Shown here one piece after another: positions 1 to 7,836 of a stretch of 64,000 bases of DNA. The translations under genes were made by a program, and so were the position numbers. Position 1 is the first letter of the stretch. Each line of letters begins with the position of its first letter. This stretch comes from Solwaraspora sp. WMMA2065 (lineage in GTDB: Bacteria > Actinomycetota > Actinomycetes > Mycobacteriales > Micromonosporaceae). The notes under the pieces are model-generated. The model was not told the origin of the DNA and did not search any database. It was given only the letters and a program-made list of their open reading frames with translations. Location: positions 3,472,001 through 3,536,000 of the forward strand of contig NZ_CP128361.1 in assembly GCF_030345075.1 (NCBI RefSeq), read 5' to 3'.

Positions 1-487
1 GCACCTCGACGACGTCGCCCGGTACCGTCGCGGTGCCCAGCGTCAGCGTCCCACCGGTGACGAGCAGCCCGGCGTACGCGTCGACGGGCAGCCCGCCGAA
101 CAGGTCGCCGCGGATCCAGACGGTGCCGGCTTCGATGTCGACGACGGTGCCGGTACGTTGCACGGTCGGCGGCCGGGCCTGGGTGACCACGAACGCGGGT
201 GCGGCGGCACCGGCCTCGCGGACCTGGAGCCGGCGGGCGGCGACGAACGTTTCGTACCAGACGTCGACGCCGCCGGGGGTGCGGTACGGGCCGACTCTGC
301 GGGTCGGGGTCAGCCCGGTGCGGCTGTCGACGAACCGGCCGGCGAGGAGCTCTTCGCGTTCGTCACGGCGGTGCACCAGCCGGGTGTCGCGGGGCAGATC
401 GGCGGTGGCACGCTGAGCGGCCGACGCGGCAAGACTGGTCAGGACGGTACGGACGACGGGGAGATCTCCACGGACTGGCTCTGACAC
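1..487 (-). CDS. Hypothetical protein, C-terminus cut by the window edge
   Basis: The reverse strand is open from a GTG at 487 to base 1 with no stop, giving 162 residues. A strong ribosome site (GGAGGAG, 491-497) lies 3 bases before the GTG, and codon third positions are very GC-rich, so the frame is convincing. The protein starts VSEPVRGDLPVV and is rich in Thr, Arg and Val, with alternating hydrophobic residues that suggest beta strands; no signal peptide, membrane segment or known motif is visible. I do not recognise the family. It is transcribed away from the ThuA/MarR pair. Confidence 0.75.
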   Translation of the reverse strand, partial: MSEPVRGDLPVVRTVLTSLAASAAQRATADLPRDTRLVHRRDEREELLAGRFVDSRTGLTPTRRVGPYRTPGGVDVWYETFVAARRLQVREAGAAAPAFVVTQARPPTVQRTGTVVDIEAGTVWIRGDLFGGLPVDAYAGLLVTGGTLTLGTATVPGDVVEV

Positions 488-583
488 GCGCTCCTCCTCG
501 GAGGCTGCTGCAGCCGGACTCGGACCGGTCTGCAGCGTGCGCCACGTCACACTCCGTGTTCAATCAGATCTTGGATAGTTACC

Positions 584-597
584 GACCTTCGGAGGTC
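584..597 (-). terminator. Small hairpin after the ThuA gene
   Basis: GACCT and AGGTC form a 5-base stem around the tetraloop TCGG, 37 bases beyond the ThuA stop. No T-run follows, so this is only a weak terminator candidate. The rest of 488-633 holds the leader of the edge gene and no other gene. Confidence 0.25.
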
Positions 598-633
598 AGC
601 GCTGGCCGTCCGGATGAGCCCGGGCCACGGCCG

Positions 634-1458
634 TCACCCTGTGACATCCCAGTCGGCTTCGTCGGCCGACCGGCCCACGTCGGTCGGCGGCCGGCCGGCG
701 GCCCAGCGGATCGCGCCGAGCAGGTGGGCGCGGAACGCCGGTTCGGCGTACGCCTCGACGGTGTGGCCGCCGCCGGTGTAGAAGGTGCGGCCGCCGGCGT
801 ACGTCCGGCACCAGGCGTGCGGGTGCGGCTGCCCCATCTGCCCGCCGGTGTAGCTGGTTTCGTCGAGCACCGCGAGGATCCGGGCGTCGGTCGGCCGGGT
901 CCGGTAGTCGTACCACTCGTCGGTGCGCGCCCAGCGGGTCGGCAGGTGCGCGGTGGCCGGGTGGGTCCGGTCGACGACCTCGACGGTGGCCGGCTGCACC
1001 GGCGGGTGCTGGGCGAAGTACGCCCCGACAAGTTCGCCGTAGAACGGCCAGTTGTGCTCGGTGTCGGCGGCCGCGTGCACGCCGACGAATCCGCCGCCAC
1101 CGTTGATGTAGCCCTCGAACGCGGCCCGGCCGGCGTCGTCGAGCACGTCGCCGGTGGTGTTGAGGAAGACGACGGCGGCGTACCGGCTCAGGTTGTCCGG
1201 GGTGAAGACGGCCGGGTCCTCGGTGGCGTCGACGGCGAAGCCGTGCTCCGCGCCGAGTTCGCCGACGGCCTCGACACCGGCCGGGATGGAATCGTGCCGG
1301 TACCCGGTGGTGCGGCTGTAGATGAGCACCCGGTACCCGGTCTCGGCGCTCGACTCGGTGCAGCCGGTGGTCACCAGCGCCACGATACCGCCGAGCAGGC
1401 CGGTGCCGACCACCCGTCGGGTGAGGCCGGCACGGGGCCGGACCGGTTCGCCGGTCAC
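634..1458 (-). CDS. ThuA-like domain lipoprotein
   Basis: The 274-residue protein starts with an Arg-rich segment, then a hydrophobic stretch (VVGTGLLGGIVALVTTGC) ending in a lipobox-like TGC, so it is probably an exported lipoprotein. The rest matches the ThuA-like fold of trehalose-utilisation and glycosidase-associated proteins, a class I glutamine amidotransferase-like fold: YSRTTGYRH near the start, VVFLNTTGDVL, GGGGFVGVHAAADTEH and the late GGGHTVEAY. The GTG at 1458 was chosen because it overlaps the stop of the upstream MarR gene in GTGA, so the two are translationally coupled. The family is often linked to sugar metabolism, but its reaction is not established; no sugar genes are adjacent. 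Confidence 0.85.
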   Translation of the reverse strand: MTGEPVRPRAGLTRRVVGTGLLGGIVALVTTGCTESSAETGYRVLIYSRTTGYRHDSIPAGVEAVGELGAEHGFAVDATEDPAVFTPDNLSRYAAVVFLNTTGDVLDDAGRAAFEGYINGGGGFVGVHAAADTEHNWPFYGELVGAYFAQHPPVQPATVEVVDRTHPATAHLPTRWARTDEWYDYRTRPTDARILAVLDETSYTGGQMGQPHPHAWCRTYAGGRTFYTGGGHTVEAYAEPAFRAHLLGAIRWAAGRPPTDVGRSADEADWDVTG

Positions 1459-2213
1459 CGGACCGGCTCCGCGACGGCGGTGGGCGCATCCGGCTGCGGC
1501 GGCAGACCGCGGGTGGACAGGAACGCCTGCCACTCGGCGGTGATCCGCTCGACGTCCCGGCAGACCAGCCCGAAGAACTCGCCCATCAACTGCAGCCGGT
1601 CCCCGGCGGGGGTGTCCGGCCCGAGTACGGCGGCACCGTGGGTCGCCGCGTCCGCCCAGGTCCGGAAGACGTGCACCCGCAGCGACCAGGCCCGGTACCA
1701 CAGGCCGTCGTCGACGGCGTAGCGGTCGCGCCGCTGCCCCGGCTCGCGTCGCCGGGCGACGAAGCCGATCCGCTCCAGGAAGGCTATCGACTTGGAGATC
1801 GACGCCGGGCTGACCCGCAGCCGGTCGACCAGCTCGGCGGCGGTGAGTGAACCGCCGTCGCTGACGAAGAGGCTGACCAGCACCCGGGCGGTCATCCGGG
1901 GGAAGCCGGACTGGATCATCAGGGCGGCGAACTGCTGCTCGAAGGCCTGCACGGCGGCCGTGTCCCGGCCGTACCCGGTGGCCTGGTCGGCCGGTGGCCG
2001 TGTGACCGGGCCGGTACGGCGGGCCCGGTGCGCGGTGGCCCGGTGCGCGGCGGTGGCCCGGTAGCCGCCCGGCCCGCCGTTGCGCCCGACCTCCCGGCTG
2101 ATCGTGGAGGTCGGCCGGTCGAGCCGGCGGGCGATCTCGGCGTAGCCGGCGCCGTCGGCGAGCGCCTGCTCGATGCGCTGCCGGTCCTGATAGGTCAACC
2201 GTCCGCCGGGCAT
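1455..2213 (-). CDS. GbsR/MarR-type transcriptional regulator with IS30-like N-terminal HTH
   Basis: This 252-residue regulator combines two DNA-binding modules. Residues about 5-45 (LTYQDRQRIEQALADGAGYA then EIARRLDRPTSTISREV) resemble the helix-turn-helix of IS30-type transposases. Residues about 90-190 form a winged helix of the MarR/GbsR kind (MTARVLVSLF, TAAELVDRLRVSPASISKSI, RRREPGQRRDRYAV wing). The ATG at 2213 is preceded by a GGAGGG tract; an upstream in-frame extension to 2300 lacks support. It is the first gene of a pair with the ThuA lipoprotein, and repeats just upstream suggest autoregulation. Confidence 0.85.
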   Translation of the reverse strand: MPGGRLTYQDRQRIEQALADGAGYAEIARRLDRPTSTISREVGRNGGPGGYRATAAHRATAHRARRTGPVTRPPADQATGYGRDTAAVQAFEQQFAALMIQSGFPRMTARVLVSLFVSDGGSLTAAELVDRLRVSPASISKSIAFLERIGFVARRREPGQRRDRYAVDDGLWYRAWSLRVHVFRTWADAATHGAAVLGPDTPAGDRLQLMGEFFGLVCRDVERITAEWQAFLSTRGLPPQPDAPTAVAEPVR

Positions 2214-2248
2214 CCGCCCCCCGCCCTCCGCTGCGTTCGGTCTCAATT

Positions 2249-2302
2249 CATTGCAACACATCCTGACTGATCGTTGCGTTGACCGCAACCGCCATTGCAA
2301 CG
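2249..2302. promoter_or_regulatory. Cluster of repeats upstream of the MarR gene (candidate operators)
   Basis: CATTGCAAC occurs as a direct repeat at 2249-2257 and 2293-2301. Between them GTTGCG (2273-2278) and CGCAAC (2284-2289) form an inverted repeat with a 5-base spacer. All share the core TTGC/GCAA, and they sit 36-90 bases upstream of the MarR start. This is the expected layout for an autoregulated operator; binding is inferred. Confidence 0.5.
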
Positions 2303-2333
2303 CCAGGCCCGATTCAACGCGTGATGCCCGCTG

Positions 2334-2636
2334 GTGACGGGCTCTTCACTGACCACCTTGCGAACGCTACGTAGATTTCTGGTCACGGAAACAGCGATCG
2401 AGGTCGGGGTCCTGACCAAGCGGTACGGCCGCAGCACCGCGCTGGACGGGCTCGACCTGTTCGGTGCGCTGCTGCAACTGCCGCAGCCGCTGCGCGATCT
2501 CTCCCCGTTCACGCATCTGCCGAGCCTGCCGGGCGGGCAGGTGTCGGCCGTACCGCTGGTCGTCCTGGCGCTGCTGGCGGCCGGCTCCGCCGCCGGCATG
2601 ATCGGGCTGCGGCGGCGGGACCTGCCGGTCGGCTGA
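2334..2636 (+). pseudogene. Remnant: ABC exporter ATPase N-terminus joined to permease C-terminus
   Basis: The 100-codon reading frame is a chimera. Residues about 20-42 (TAIEVGVLTKRYGRSTALDG) are the first strands of an ABC ATPase, ending before the Walker A motif. From about residue 43 the sequence (LLQLPQPLRDLSPFTHLPSL, then a hydrophobic helix and GLRRRDLPVG) matches the C-terminal end of permeases of the polyketide-antibiotic exporter type. A deletion of roughly two gene lengths with an in-frame junction near 2460 explains this best. It has no Walker A, signature or Walker B motif, so transport is impossible. It lies between the MarR gene and a convergent histidine kinase. Confidence 0.8.
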
Positions 2637-2649
2637 CCGTGTGCGAGGG

Positions 2650-3753
2650 TCAACCGGCGGCGGGCAGGTGGACGAGGAACCGGCAGCCGGGGCCGGCGTT
2701 GGCTACCTCGACCCGACCACCGTGCGCCTCGACCAGGCCGCGCACGATCGCCAGGCCGAGCCCGCCGCCGGCCGGCGGCGGCTCGGGACGGGGTCCGGCC
2801 CAATTGGGCAGGTACGCCGGCCCGATCGGCGACCCCGCTCGGGGCGGGCCGGCGGGAGCGGGGCTGCGCGCTGTTTCGCCCCGGAACGCCACGTCGAACA
2901 CCCTCGGCAGGTCCGCCTCGGGAATACCGCCGCAGGTGTCGTGCACCGCCAGCCAGGCGGCACCGCCGTCGCGGCCCGCACTGACCTGCACCACCCCGTC
3001 GTACGGGGTGAACCGGATCGCGTTGCGAAGCAGGTTGCCGATGATCCGGGCCAGTTCCGGCTCGCTGGCGGTGACCGACGGCCAGCCGCGTTCGGCGGCG
3101 ACCAGCCGGATGCCCCGCGCCCGGGCCAGCGGCTCGGCCGACGCCAGGGCGTCGGAGACCACCTCGGCGAGGGGCACCCGGCGCAGCGACAGCCGCAACG
3201 CGCCGGCGTTGATCCGGGACAGTTCGAACAGGTCGTCGACGAGTTGGGTCATCCGGTCGGTCTCGGCCCGGATCCGCCGGTGGTAGTCGGCGACGGTGGC
3301 CCGGTCGGCGACGACGCCGTCCTCAAGCGCCTCGGCCATGGCCCGCAGCCCCGCCAACGGCGTCCGCAGGTCGTGCGACACCCAGGCGACCAGTTCCCGC
3401 CGGTTCGCCTCGGCCTGGCGTTCCCGCTGACGCAGCTGGTCGGCCCAGACCGCCTGCCGGGCCAGCCGGGCACCCAGCCACCAGCCGACGGCCAGGCTGA
3501 CCGCTCCGGACGCGGCGAGCACCAGGAGCACCACGTCCCGGTCGTGGACGGACAGGAACATCGCCTGGGCCGCGCCGACGACGCCGGCGAGGACCGCCAG
3601 TACGGTGACGGTGAGCAGGACGGTCAGGTGCACGACGATGCTGTGCCGGCGCAGCAGCCGCAGCGCGACCGCGCCCGGCACACCGATCAGCAGTGACGCG
3701 CCCAGCCCGATGGCGAACACGGCGAGGACGTCGCCGGTGGGCAGGTCAGGCAT
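2650..3753 (-). CDS. Sensor histidine kinase (OmpR-partner type)
   Basis: The 367-residue kinase has hydrophobic helices at about 8-35, 40-65 and 75-95, with little sequence between them, so it probably senses membrane or cytoplasmic signals. HisKA follows at about 115-180 (WVSHDLRTPLAGLRAM, phosphoacceptor His) and HATPase_c at about 225-365 (N-box NLLRNAIRFT, G1 DTCGGIPEADL, G2 GGGLGLAIVRGL). A Pro/Gly-rich insert separates the F-box and G2. The start overlaps the regulator stop by 8 bases, so the two form one operon. The signal is unknown. Confidence 0.93.
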   Translation of the reverse strand: MPDLPTGDVLAVFAIGLGASLLIGVPGAVALRLLRRHSIVVHLTVLLTVTVLAVLAGVVGAAQAMFLSVHDRDVVLLVLAASGAVSLAVGWWLGARLARQAVWADQLRQRERQAEANRRELVAWVSHDLRTPLAGLRAMAEALEDGVVADRATVADYHRRIRAETDRMTQLVDDLFELSRINAGALRLSLRRVPLAEVVSDALASAEPLARARGIRLVAAERGWPSVTASEPELARIIGNLLRNAIRFTPYDGVVQVSAGRDGGAAWLAVHDTCGGIPEADLPRVFDVAFRGETARSPAPAGPPRAGSPIGPAYLPNWAGPRPEPPPAGGGLGLAIVRGLVEAHGGRVEVANAGPGCRFLVHLPAAG

Positions 3754-4477
3754 TGCCGGCCGCCGGTTCGTAGCGGTAGCCGACGCCCCAGACGGTGACG
3801 ATCCGTAGGGGTCGGGCCGGATCCCGTTCGACCTTCTCGCGCAGCCGTCGCACGTGGACTGTCACGGTGGACTGGTCACCGAAGTTCCAGCCCCACACCT
3901 GGGCGAGCAGTTCCTCCCGGCGGAACGCCTTCGCCGGATGGCGGACCAGGTGCAGCAGCAGGTCGAACTCACGGGTGGTCAGCGCGAGCTCGCTGTCGCC
4001 GAGCCGGGCCGACCGCCGACTGGTGTCCAGCGCGAGCTCGCCGTCGCGGACCACCGGCGGTTCACCGCCGACCGGGCCGGGGGGCGGCCCGGAGCGGCGG
4101 AGCACCGACTGTACCCGCAGCACCAGCTCCCGGGGCGAGAACGGCTTCGTGACGTAGTCGTCGGCACCGAGCTGCAGGCCGATCACCCGGTCGGCCTCCT
4201 CCCCAAGTGCGGTCAGCATGATCACGGGTACGCCGCTGGCCTGCCGCTGCAGCCGCCGGCACACCTCCAGCCCGTCCAACCCTGGCAGCATCAGGTCCAG
4301 TACCACCAGGTCGGGCCGGCACTGGTCGACCGCGGCCAGCGCGGCGACCCCGTCGGCGGCGCGGGTGACCTGGTAGCCGGCTCGTTCCAGGTACCGGCGG
4401 ACCACATCGGACACGGTGGGATCGTCGTCGACGACGAGCACCCGTAGGGACGGTCCGCCGGTGGTGGGCGCGGCCAT
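3746..4477 (-). CDS. OmpR/PhoB-family response regulator
   Basis: The 243-residue protein has a receiver domain (acidic pair in VLVVDDDPTVSD, phosphoacceptor Asp in LVVLDLMLPGLDGL, Thr in MLTA, Lys in DDYVTKPFSP) and a C-terminal winged helix (TTREFDLLLHLVRHPAKAF, DQSTVTVHVRRLREKVE, wing GVGYRYEP). ATG 4477 is 5 bases after the stop of the DM13 gene; a longer frame to 4531 would overlap that gene and is less likely. It is the partner of the downstream kinase and is probably co-transcribed with the DM13 gene. Confidence 0.93.
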   Translation of the reverse strand: MAAPTTGGPSLRVLVVDDDPTVSDVVRRYLERAGYQVTRAADGVAALAAVDQCRPDLVVLDLMLPGLDGLEVCRRLQRQASGVPVIMLTALGEEADRVIGLQLGADDYVTKPFSPRELVLRVQSVLRRSGPPPGPVGGEPPVVRDGELALDTSRRSARLGDSELALTTREFDLLLHLVRHPAKAFRREELLAQVWGWNFGDQSTVTVHVRRLREKVERDPARPLRIVTVWGVGYRYEPAAGNA

Positions 4478-4482
4478 GGCTG

Positions 4483-5082
4483 TCAGGCGGTCAACTCGGC
4501 TGCCCCGAACGACACCGAGAAGCGTTTGCACCAGATGGAGACGCTGGTCAGGCTGGTCAGGTCGACGTCGGCGGGGATCTCGTACACCTGGTCACCCCGG
4601 TTGCCCTTGAGCCGGTCCAGCTCGGCCCACTGCCCGTCGTCGAAGACGAACCAGCCGTCGCGGCCGTCCAGCACCGGCTGGTCGGAGAGCCAGACCCGCA
4701 GGTCCGGGCCGTTGGAGGTGGCGAAGTCGCGGAACACGAGCTGACGGCGGCCGTCGGCCAGCTCGACGACCTGGGCGGTGCCGCTGGTCTCGTGCTCGTG
4801 GGTGACGAACTCGCCGGAGGCCAGCAACCGGTTCCCGGCCGGTGACGGGCTGGCCGGTGCGGCGCTGGGCGATGCGGACCCGGGCGACGCGGACCCGGAA
4901 GCGGCGGGGTCCGGTGCCGGGGTGCCGGTCGCCGCGATCTGCACCTGCGGCAGCGCCTCGTCGACCACGTCGTCGGTGAACAGTTTCCACGGCTGGTACC
5001 AGTAGCCGCCGAACGCGAGTCCGGCGGCTACGACGACGGCGAGCAGCCAGCTCAACGGGTTGGCAAGGAGTCGTTTCCACAC
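4483..5082 (-). CDS. DM13-domain membrane-anchored protein
   Basis: The 199-residue protein has one N-terminal membrane helix (PLSWLLAVVVAAGLAFGGYW), a Pro/Ala/Ser-rich linker (about 55-90) and a C-terminal DM13 domain (GEFVTHEHETSGTAQVVEL, LRVWLSD, VYEIPADVDLTSLTSVSIWC). The domain faces outward; DM13 has been proposed to act in electron transfer through a conserved Cys, and one is present in SIWCKRF near the end. GTG 5082 opens directly at the membrane anchor. It leads the two-component operon, so it may be part of the sensing apparatus; that is inference. Confidence 0.85.
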   Translation of the reverse strand: MWKRLLANPLSWLLAVVVAAGLAFGGYWYQPWKLFTDDVVDEALPQVQIAATGTPAPDPAASGSASPGSASPSAAPASPSPAGNRLLASGEFVTHEHETSGTAQVVELADGRRQLVFRDFATSNGPDLRVWLSDQPVLDGRDGWFVFDDGQWAELDRLKGNRGDQVYEIPADVDLTSLTSVSIWCKRFSVSFGAAELTA

Positions 5083-5162
5083 GCGGATCAGCCTACGGCG
5101 GCAGCGCCCGGCCGACCGTAGTTGATCTCTTGCGAAAGTCTTACGGTCGGCGTACCGGCAGG

Positions 5163-5561
5163 TCAGCTGGTTGCGACGGCGTACGCGAGCAGCAGCAGCG
5201 CGACGGTGAGCTGCCCCGCGCCGAGCACGGTCAGGGTGTTGCCGACCGACCACTGTCCGGGGCGGCCGATCCCGGCGTGCAGAAAGAAGCCGCCGGACTG
5301 GCTGATCGTGCCGGCGGCCAGCAGCGCGCCGACCGCCCAGGTGTACGGGTCGGACAGTCCGGCGCGGGCGGCGATGCTCAGTGCGGTCAGGGTCAGCACC
5401 AGCAGCACACCGGCGTGGGCGTGGCCGGCCCGGAACAGCGACAACTGGAAGTCGGTCAGTTTTCGGGCGGCGGCCAGCCGCATCAACGAGTAGCCGCCGA
5501 ACATCACCGTCGGGACGCTGACCAGCGCGATCACGGTCAGCCATCGGTCCGCCGTACTCAT
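5163..5561 (-). CDS. Small integral membrane protein
   Basis: The 132-residue protein has four likely membrane helices (WLTVIALVSVPTVMFGGYSL; AHAGVLLVLTLTALSIAA; WAVGALLAAGTISQSGGFF; LTVLGAGQLTVALLLLAYAV). ATG 5561 follows GAGGAG at good spacing; the upstream frame to 5591 would run into the operator. Conserved His residues (GHAHAG, FFLHAG) could be functional. I do not recognise a named family. It is divergent from a TetR gene across a strong palindrome and is probably the regulator's target. Confidence 0.8.
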   Translation of the reverse strand: MSTADRWLTVIALVSVPTVMFGGYSLMRLAAARKLTDFQLSLFRAGHAHAGVLLVLTLTALSIAARAGLSDPYTWAVGALLAAGTISQSGGFFLHAGIGRPGQWSVGNTLTVLGAGQLTVALLLLAYAVATS

Positions 5562-5597
5562 CAGGGGTGCTCCTCGGGGTCGGAACTGCACGCGCCC

Positions 5598-5655
5598 GCT
5601 ATCTTGTCACTGACAAGATAGCCGCTCCGGGTAGCATCTTGTCAACGGAAAGATA
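5598..5655. promoter_or_regulatory. Twin operator between the membrane-protein gene and tetR
   Basis: Bases 5598-5622 are a perfect palindrome with 12-base arms (GCTATCTTGTCA and its reverse complement) around one C. A second imperfect copy at about 5636-5654 begins ATCTTGTCA and ends GAAAGAT, just upstream of the TetR ribosome site. Position and symmetry fit a TetR dimer repressing both divergent genes. Binding by the adjacent TetR is inferred. Confidence 0.75.
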
Positions 5656-5667
5656 ACGGGAGGCGCG

Positions 5668-6240
5668 ATGCGGCAACAGCCGTACCACCACGGCGACCTG
5701 CGTAGAGCCCTGCTGACCGCCGCCGCCGAGGCGATCGCCGAATCCGGGGTGGCGGCGCTGAGCCTGCGCGACCTGGCTCGACGGGTGGGGGTCTCGCACG
5801 CCGCCCCGACGCACCACTTCGGCGACAAGACCGGCCTGCTCACCGCGATCGCCACCGAGGGCCTCGACCTGCTGGCGACCCAGTTGGCGGCGGCCGGCGG
5901 TGACATCCTCGCCGCCGGCCAGGCGTACGTGCGGTTCGCCGCGTCCCACCGGGCGCACTTCGAGGTGATGTTCCAACCGAGCCTGCTGAACTTCGACGCG
6001 CCGGAGCTGGTCACCGCGCGACAACGGGCCGGCCGCGCGCTACGGGCCAGCCTGGACGACGCCCGGGTGCCGGCCGGCGACCGGGACAACGCCCGCCTGG
6101 CGGCCTGGTCGATCGTGCACGGCTTCGCGACCCTGTGGCTGTCCGGGGCGCTGCCGCACGACGCAGACGACGACCCGGCGGCGCTCGCCGGCCCGGTGAT
6201 CCGACTGCTCTTCGAGCCCGCTCCTGATCAGCATACTTGA
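5668..6240 (+). CDS. TetR/AcrR-family transcriptional regulator
   Basis: The 190-residue protein has the TetR N-terminal HTH at about 8-55 (HGDLRRALLTAAAEAIAESG, SLRDLARRVGVSHAAPTHHF). Residues 70-180 form a helical ligand domain of the WHG/TetR_C type (AYVRFAASHRAHFEVMF, WSIVHGFATLWLSG). ATG 5668 follows GGGAGG. The palindrome upstream makes autorepression and control of the divergent membrane gene likely. The ligand is unknown. Confidence 0.92.
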   Translation: MRQQPYHHGDLRRALLTAAAEAIAESGVAALSLRDLARRVGVSHAAPTHHFGDKTGLLTAIATEGLDLLATQLAAAGGDILAAGQAYVRFAASHRAHFEVMFQPSLLNFDAPELVTARQRAGRALRASLDDARVPAGDRDNARLAAWSIVHGFATLWLSGALPHDADDDPAALAGPVIRLLFEPAPDQHT

Positions 6241-6283
6241 CAGATTGAGTGCATCGCGTAAAGCTTGTCTCGCCTGTCAAGTA
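6234..6283 (+). promoter_or_regulatory. Inverted repeat and candidate promoter before the SDR operon
   Basis: TACTTGACAG (6234-6243) and CTGTCAAGTA (6274-6283) are perfect inverted repeats 30 bases apart. The left arm contains a consensus -35 (TTGACA, 6237-6242), with TAAAGC about 16 bases on as a weak -10. The widely spaced arms could bind the TetR protein encoded inside the operon. The left arm overlaps the last codons of the upstream tetR. Confidence 0.5.
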
Positions 6284-6305
6284 GACGGAGAAGCGAGGGG
6301 TCAGC

Positions 6306-7250
6306 GTGGCTGCATGGTCATTCGATGACATTCCCGACCAGACCGGCCGGGTCGCGGTGGTGACCGGGGCGAACACCGGCATCGGCTTCGAGACCGCCCG
6401 GATGCTCGCCGGCAAAGGCGCACACGTGGTGCTGACCTACCGGGACAAGGGCAGGGGCGAATCGGCGCTGGACCGGATCCGGGCCGGTCAGCCGGCCGGC
6501 ACAGTGACCGGGGCCGAGCTGGACCTGGCCGACCTCGACTCGGTCACCGCGTTCGCCGACGCCTACCGCGCCGACCACGACCGGCTCGACCTGCTGATCA
6601 ACAACGCCGGCGTGATGGCACCGCCGCTGGGACGCACCCGGCAGGGCTTCGAACTGCAGTTCGGCACCAACCATCTCGGCCACTTCGCGCTCACCGGCGA
6701 ACTGCTGCCGCTGCTCGACGCGGCACCGGCGGCCCGGGTGGTGACCGTCTCCAGCCTGGCCCACTGGACCGGCGGCATCGACATCGACGACCTCAACTGG
6801 CGGCAACGCCGCTACCGGCCGTGGGCCGCGTACGGGCAGAGCAAACTCGCCAACCTGCTGTTCACCCTGGAACTGCAGCGCCGGCTGACCGAGGCCGGGT
6901 CGACCGTGCGGGCCGTCGCCGCCCATCCCGGCCTGACCTCGACCGAGATCGGCCGCCACCAGGGCCGGTCCACCGGCGAGAGCCGGTCGCGGGTCGAGCG
7001 GATGATTCGGATGCGACCACCGGCCGGGGCACTGCCCAGCCTGCGCGCCGCGACCGATCCGCAGGCCGCCGCCGGCAGTTACTGGGGTCCGGCCCGCCGG
7101 TTCGGCGCCTCCGGGCCACCCGCGCCGGCCCGCAGCTCCGCACGGGCCAAGGACACCGTCATGGCCAGCCGACTGTGGTCCGAGAGCGAACAGCTGACCG
7201 GGGTGGCGTACCCGTTCTCGGCACTGGGACGTACGGAGCGCCCGGCGTGA
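6306..7250 (+). CDS. Short-chain dehydrogenase (retinol-dehydrogenase-like SDR), copy 1
   Basis: The 314-residue SDR has the Rossmann motif TGANTGIGFETARML (about 19-33), NNAGVM, and the catalytic pair in YGQSKLANLLF. It belongs to the long SDR group with the FGTNHLGHFALTGELLPLL segment. Substrate is unknown; NADP(H) use is usual in this group. GTG 6306 is preceded by a GAGAAG/GAGGGG tract. Its stop overlaps the next tetR in GTGA, and it is closely similar to the SDR two genes on, so the two look like tandem duplicates flanking a regulator. Confidence 0.9.
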   Translation: MAAWSFDDIPDQTGRVAVVTGANTGIGFETARMLAGKGAHVVLTYRDKGRGESALDRIRAGQPAGTVTGAELDLADLDSVTAFADAYRADHDRLDLLINNAGVMAPPLGRTRQGFELQFGTNHLGHFALTGELLPLLDAAPAARVVTVSSLAHWTGGIDIDDLNWRQRRYRPWAAYGQSKLANLLFTLELQRRLTEAGSTVRAVAAHPGLTSTEIGRHQGRSTGESRSRVERMIRMRPPAGALPSLRAATDPQAAAGSYWGPARRFGASGPPAPARSSARAKDTVMASRLWSESEQLTGVAYPFSALGRTERPA

Positions 7251-7834
7251 CGCCGGGCAGTACCCGACGGGACACCATCGCCGACGCCGCGATCGACGTG
7301 TTCATCCGGTACGGGTTCCGGAAGACCTCGATGGACGACCTGGCCCGCGCGGCCGACATCTCCCGGCAAGGGCTCTACCTGCACTTCAAGACCAAGGACG
7401 AGCTGTTCGTCGCCGCCGTGGACCGGATGGTGACCGGCGTGTGCGCGGCGACCCGGGCGGCCTTCGCCCGCGACGACCTCGACCCGCCCGGGCGGATCCT
7501 CGCCGCGTTCGAAGCGTGCCAGGGCCCGTCGGTCGGGGCCGCGGTGCACGGCAACTTCGAGGAGCTGCTGAACACCGCGGCCACGCTGCGCTGCTCGCTG
7601 GCCGAGCGGATCGAGCGCGGGCTGGTCGACGGGGTCGAGCAGGTCCTGGCCGACAGCGGGGTCGCCGACCGCTGGCGGACAGCCGGCCTGTCCGCCCGGG
7701 ACCTGGCCGAGCACCTGCACGCCACCTCGTTCGGCTTGAAACACAAGCTCTCGTCGGTCGACGAGTACCGAAACGGAATGCAGACCGCCGTGACGATCGT
7801 GTTCGCCGGCGGCGAGGCCCTGACCCGGGAGTGA
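7247..7834 (+). CDS. TetR/AcrR-family regulator between two SDR genes
   Basis: The 195-residue regulator starts VTPGSTRRDTIADAAIDVF; its HTH is at about 8-52 (GFRKTSMDDLARAADISRQG). The remainder is a helical ligand-binding domain with no obvious motif. GTG 7247 is set by the GTGA overlap with SDR copy 1; a longer open frame from 6821 is antisense-style noise. It is co-transcribed with both SDRs and probably controls the operon through the inverted repeat at 6234-6283. Confidence 0.88.
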   Translation: MTPGSTRRDTIADAAIDVFIRYGFRKTSMDDLARAADISRQGLYLHFKTKDELFVAAVDRMVTGVCAATRAAFARDDLDPPGRILAAFEACQGPSVGAAVHGNFEELLNTAATLRCSLAERIERGLVDGVEQVLADSGVADRWRTAGLSARDLAEHLHATSFGLKHKLSSVDEYRNGMQTAVTIVFAGGEALTRE

Positions 7835-7836
7835 CG

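Noticed and set aside
199-1722. 507-codon plus-strand open frame across the ThuA/MarR genes
   Set aside because: It is a shadow of the minus-strand genes: composition Arg/Gly-rich, no ribosome site and no motif.
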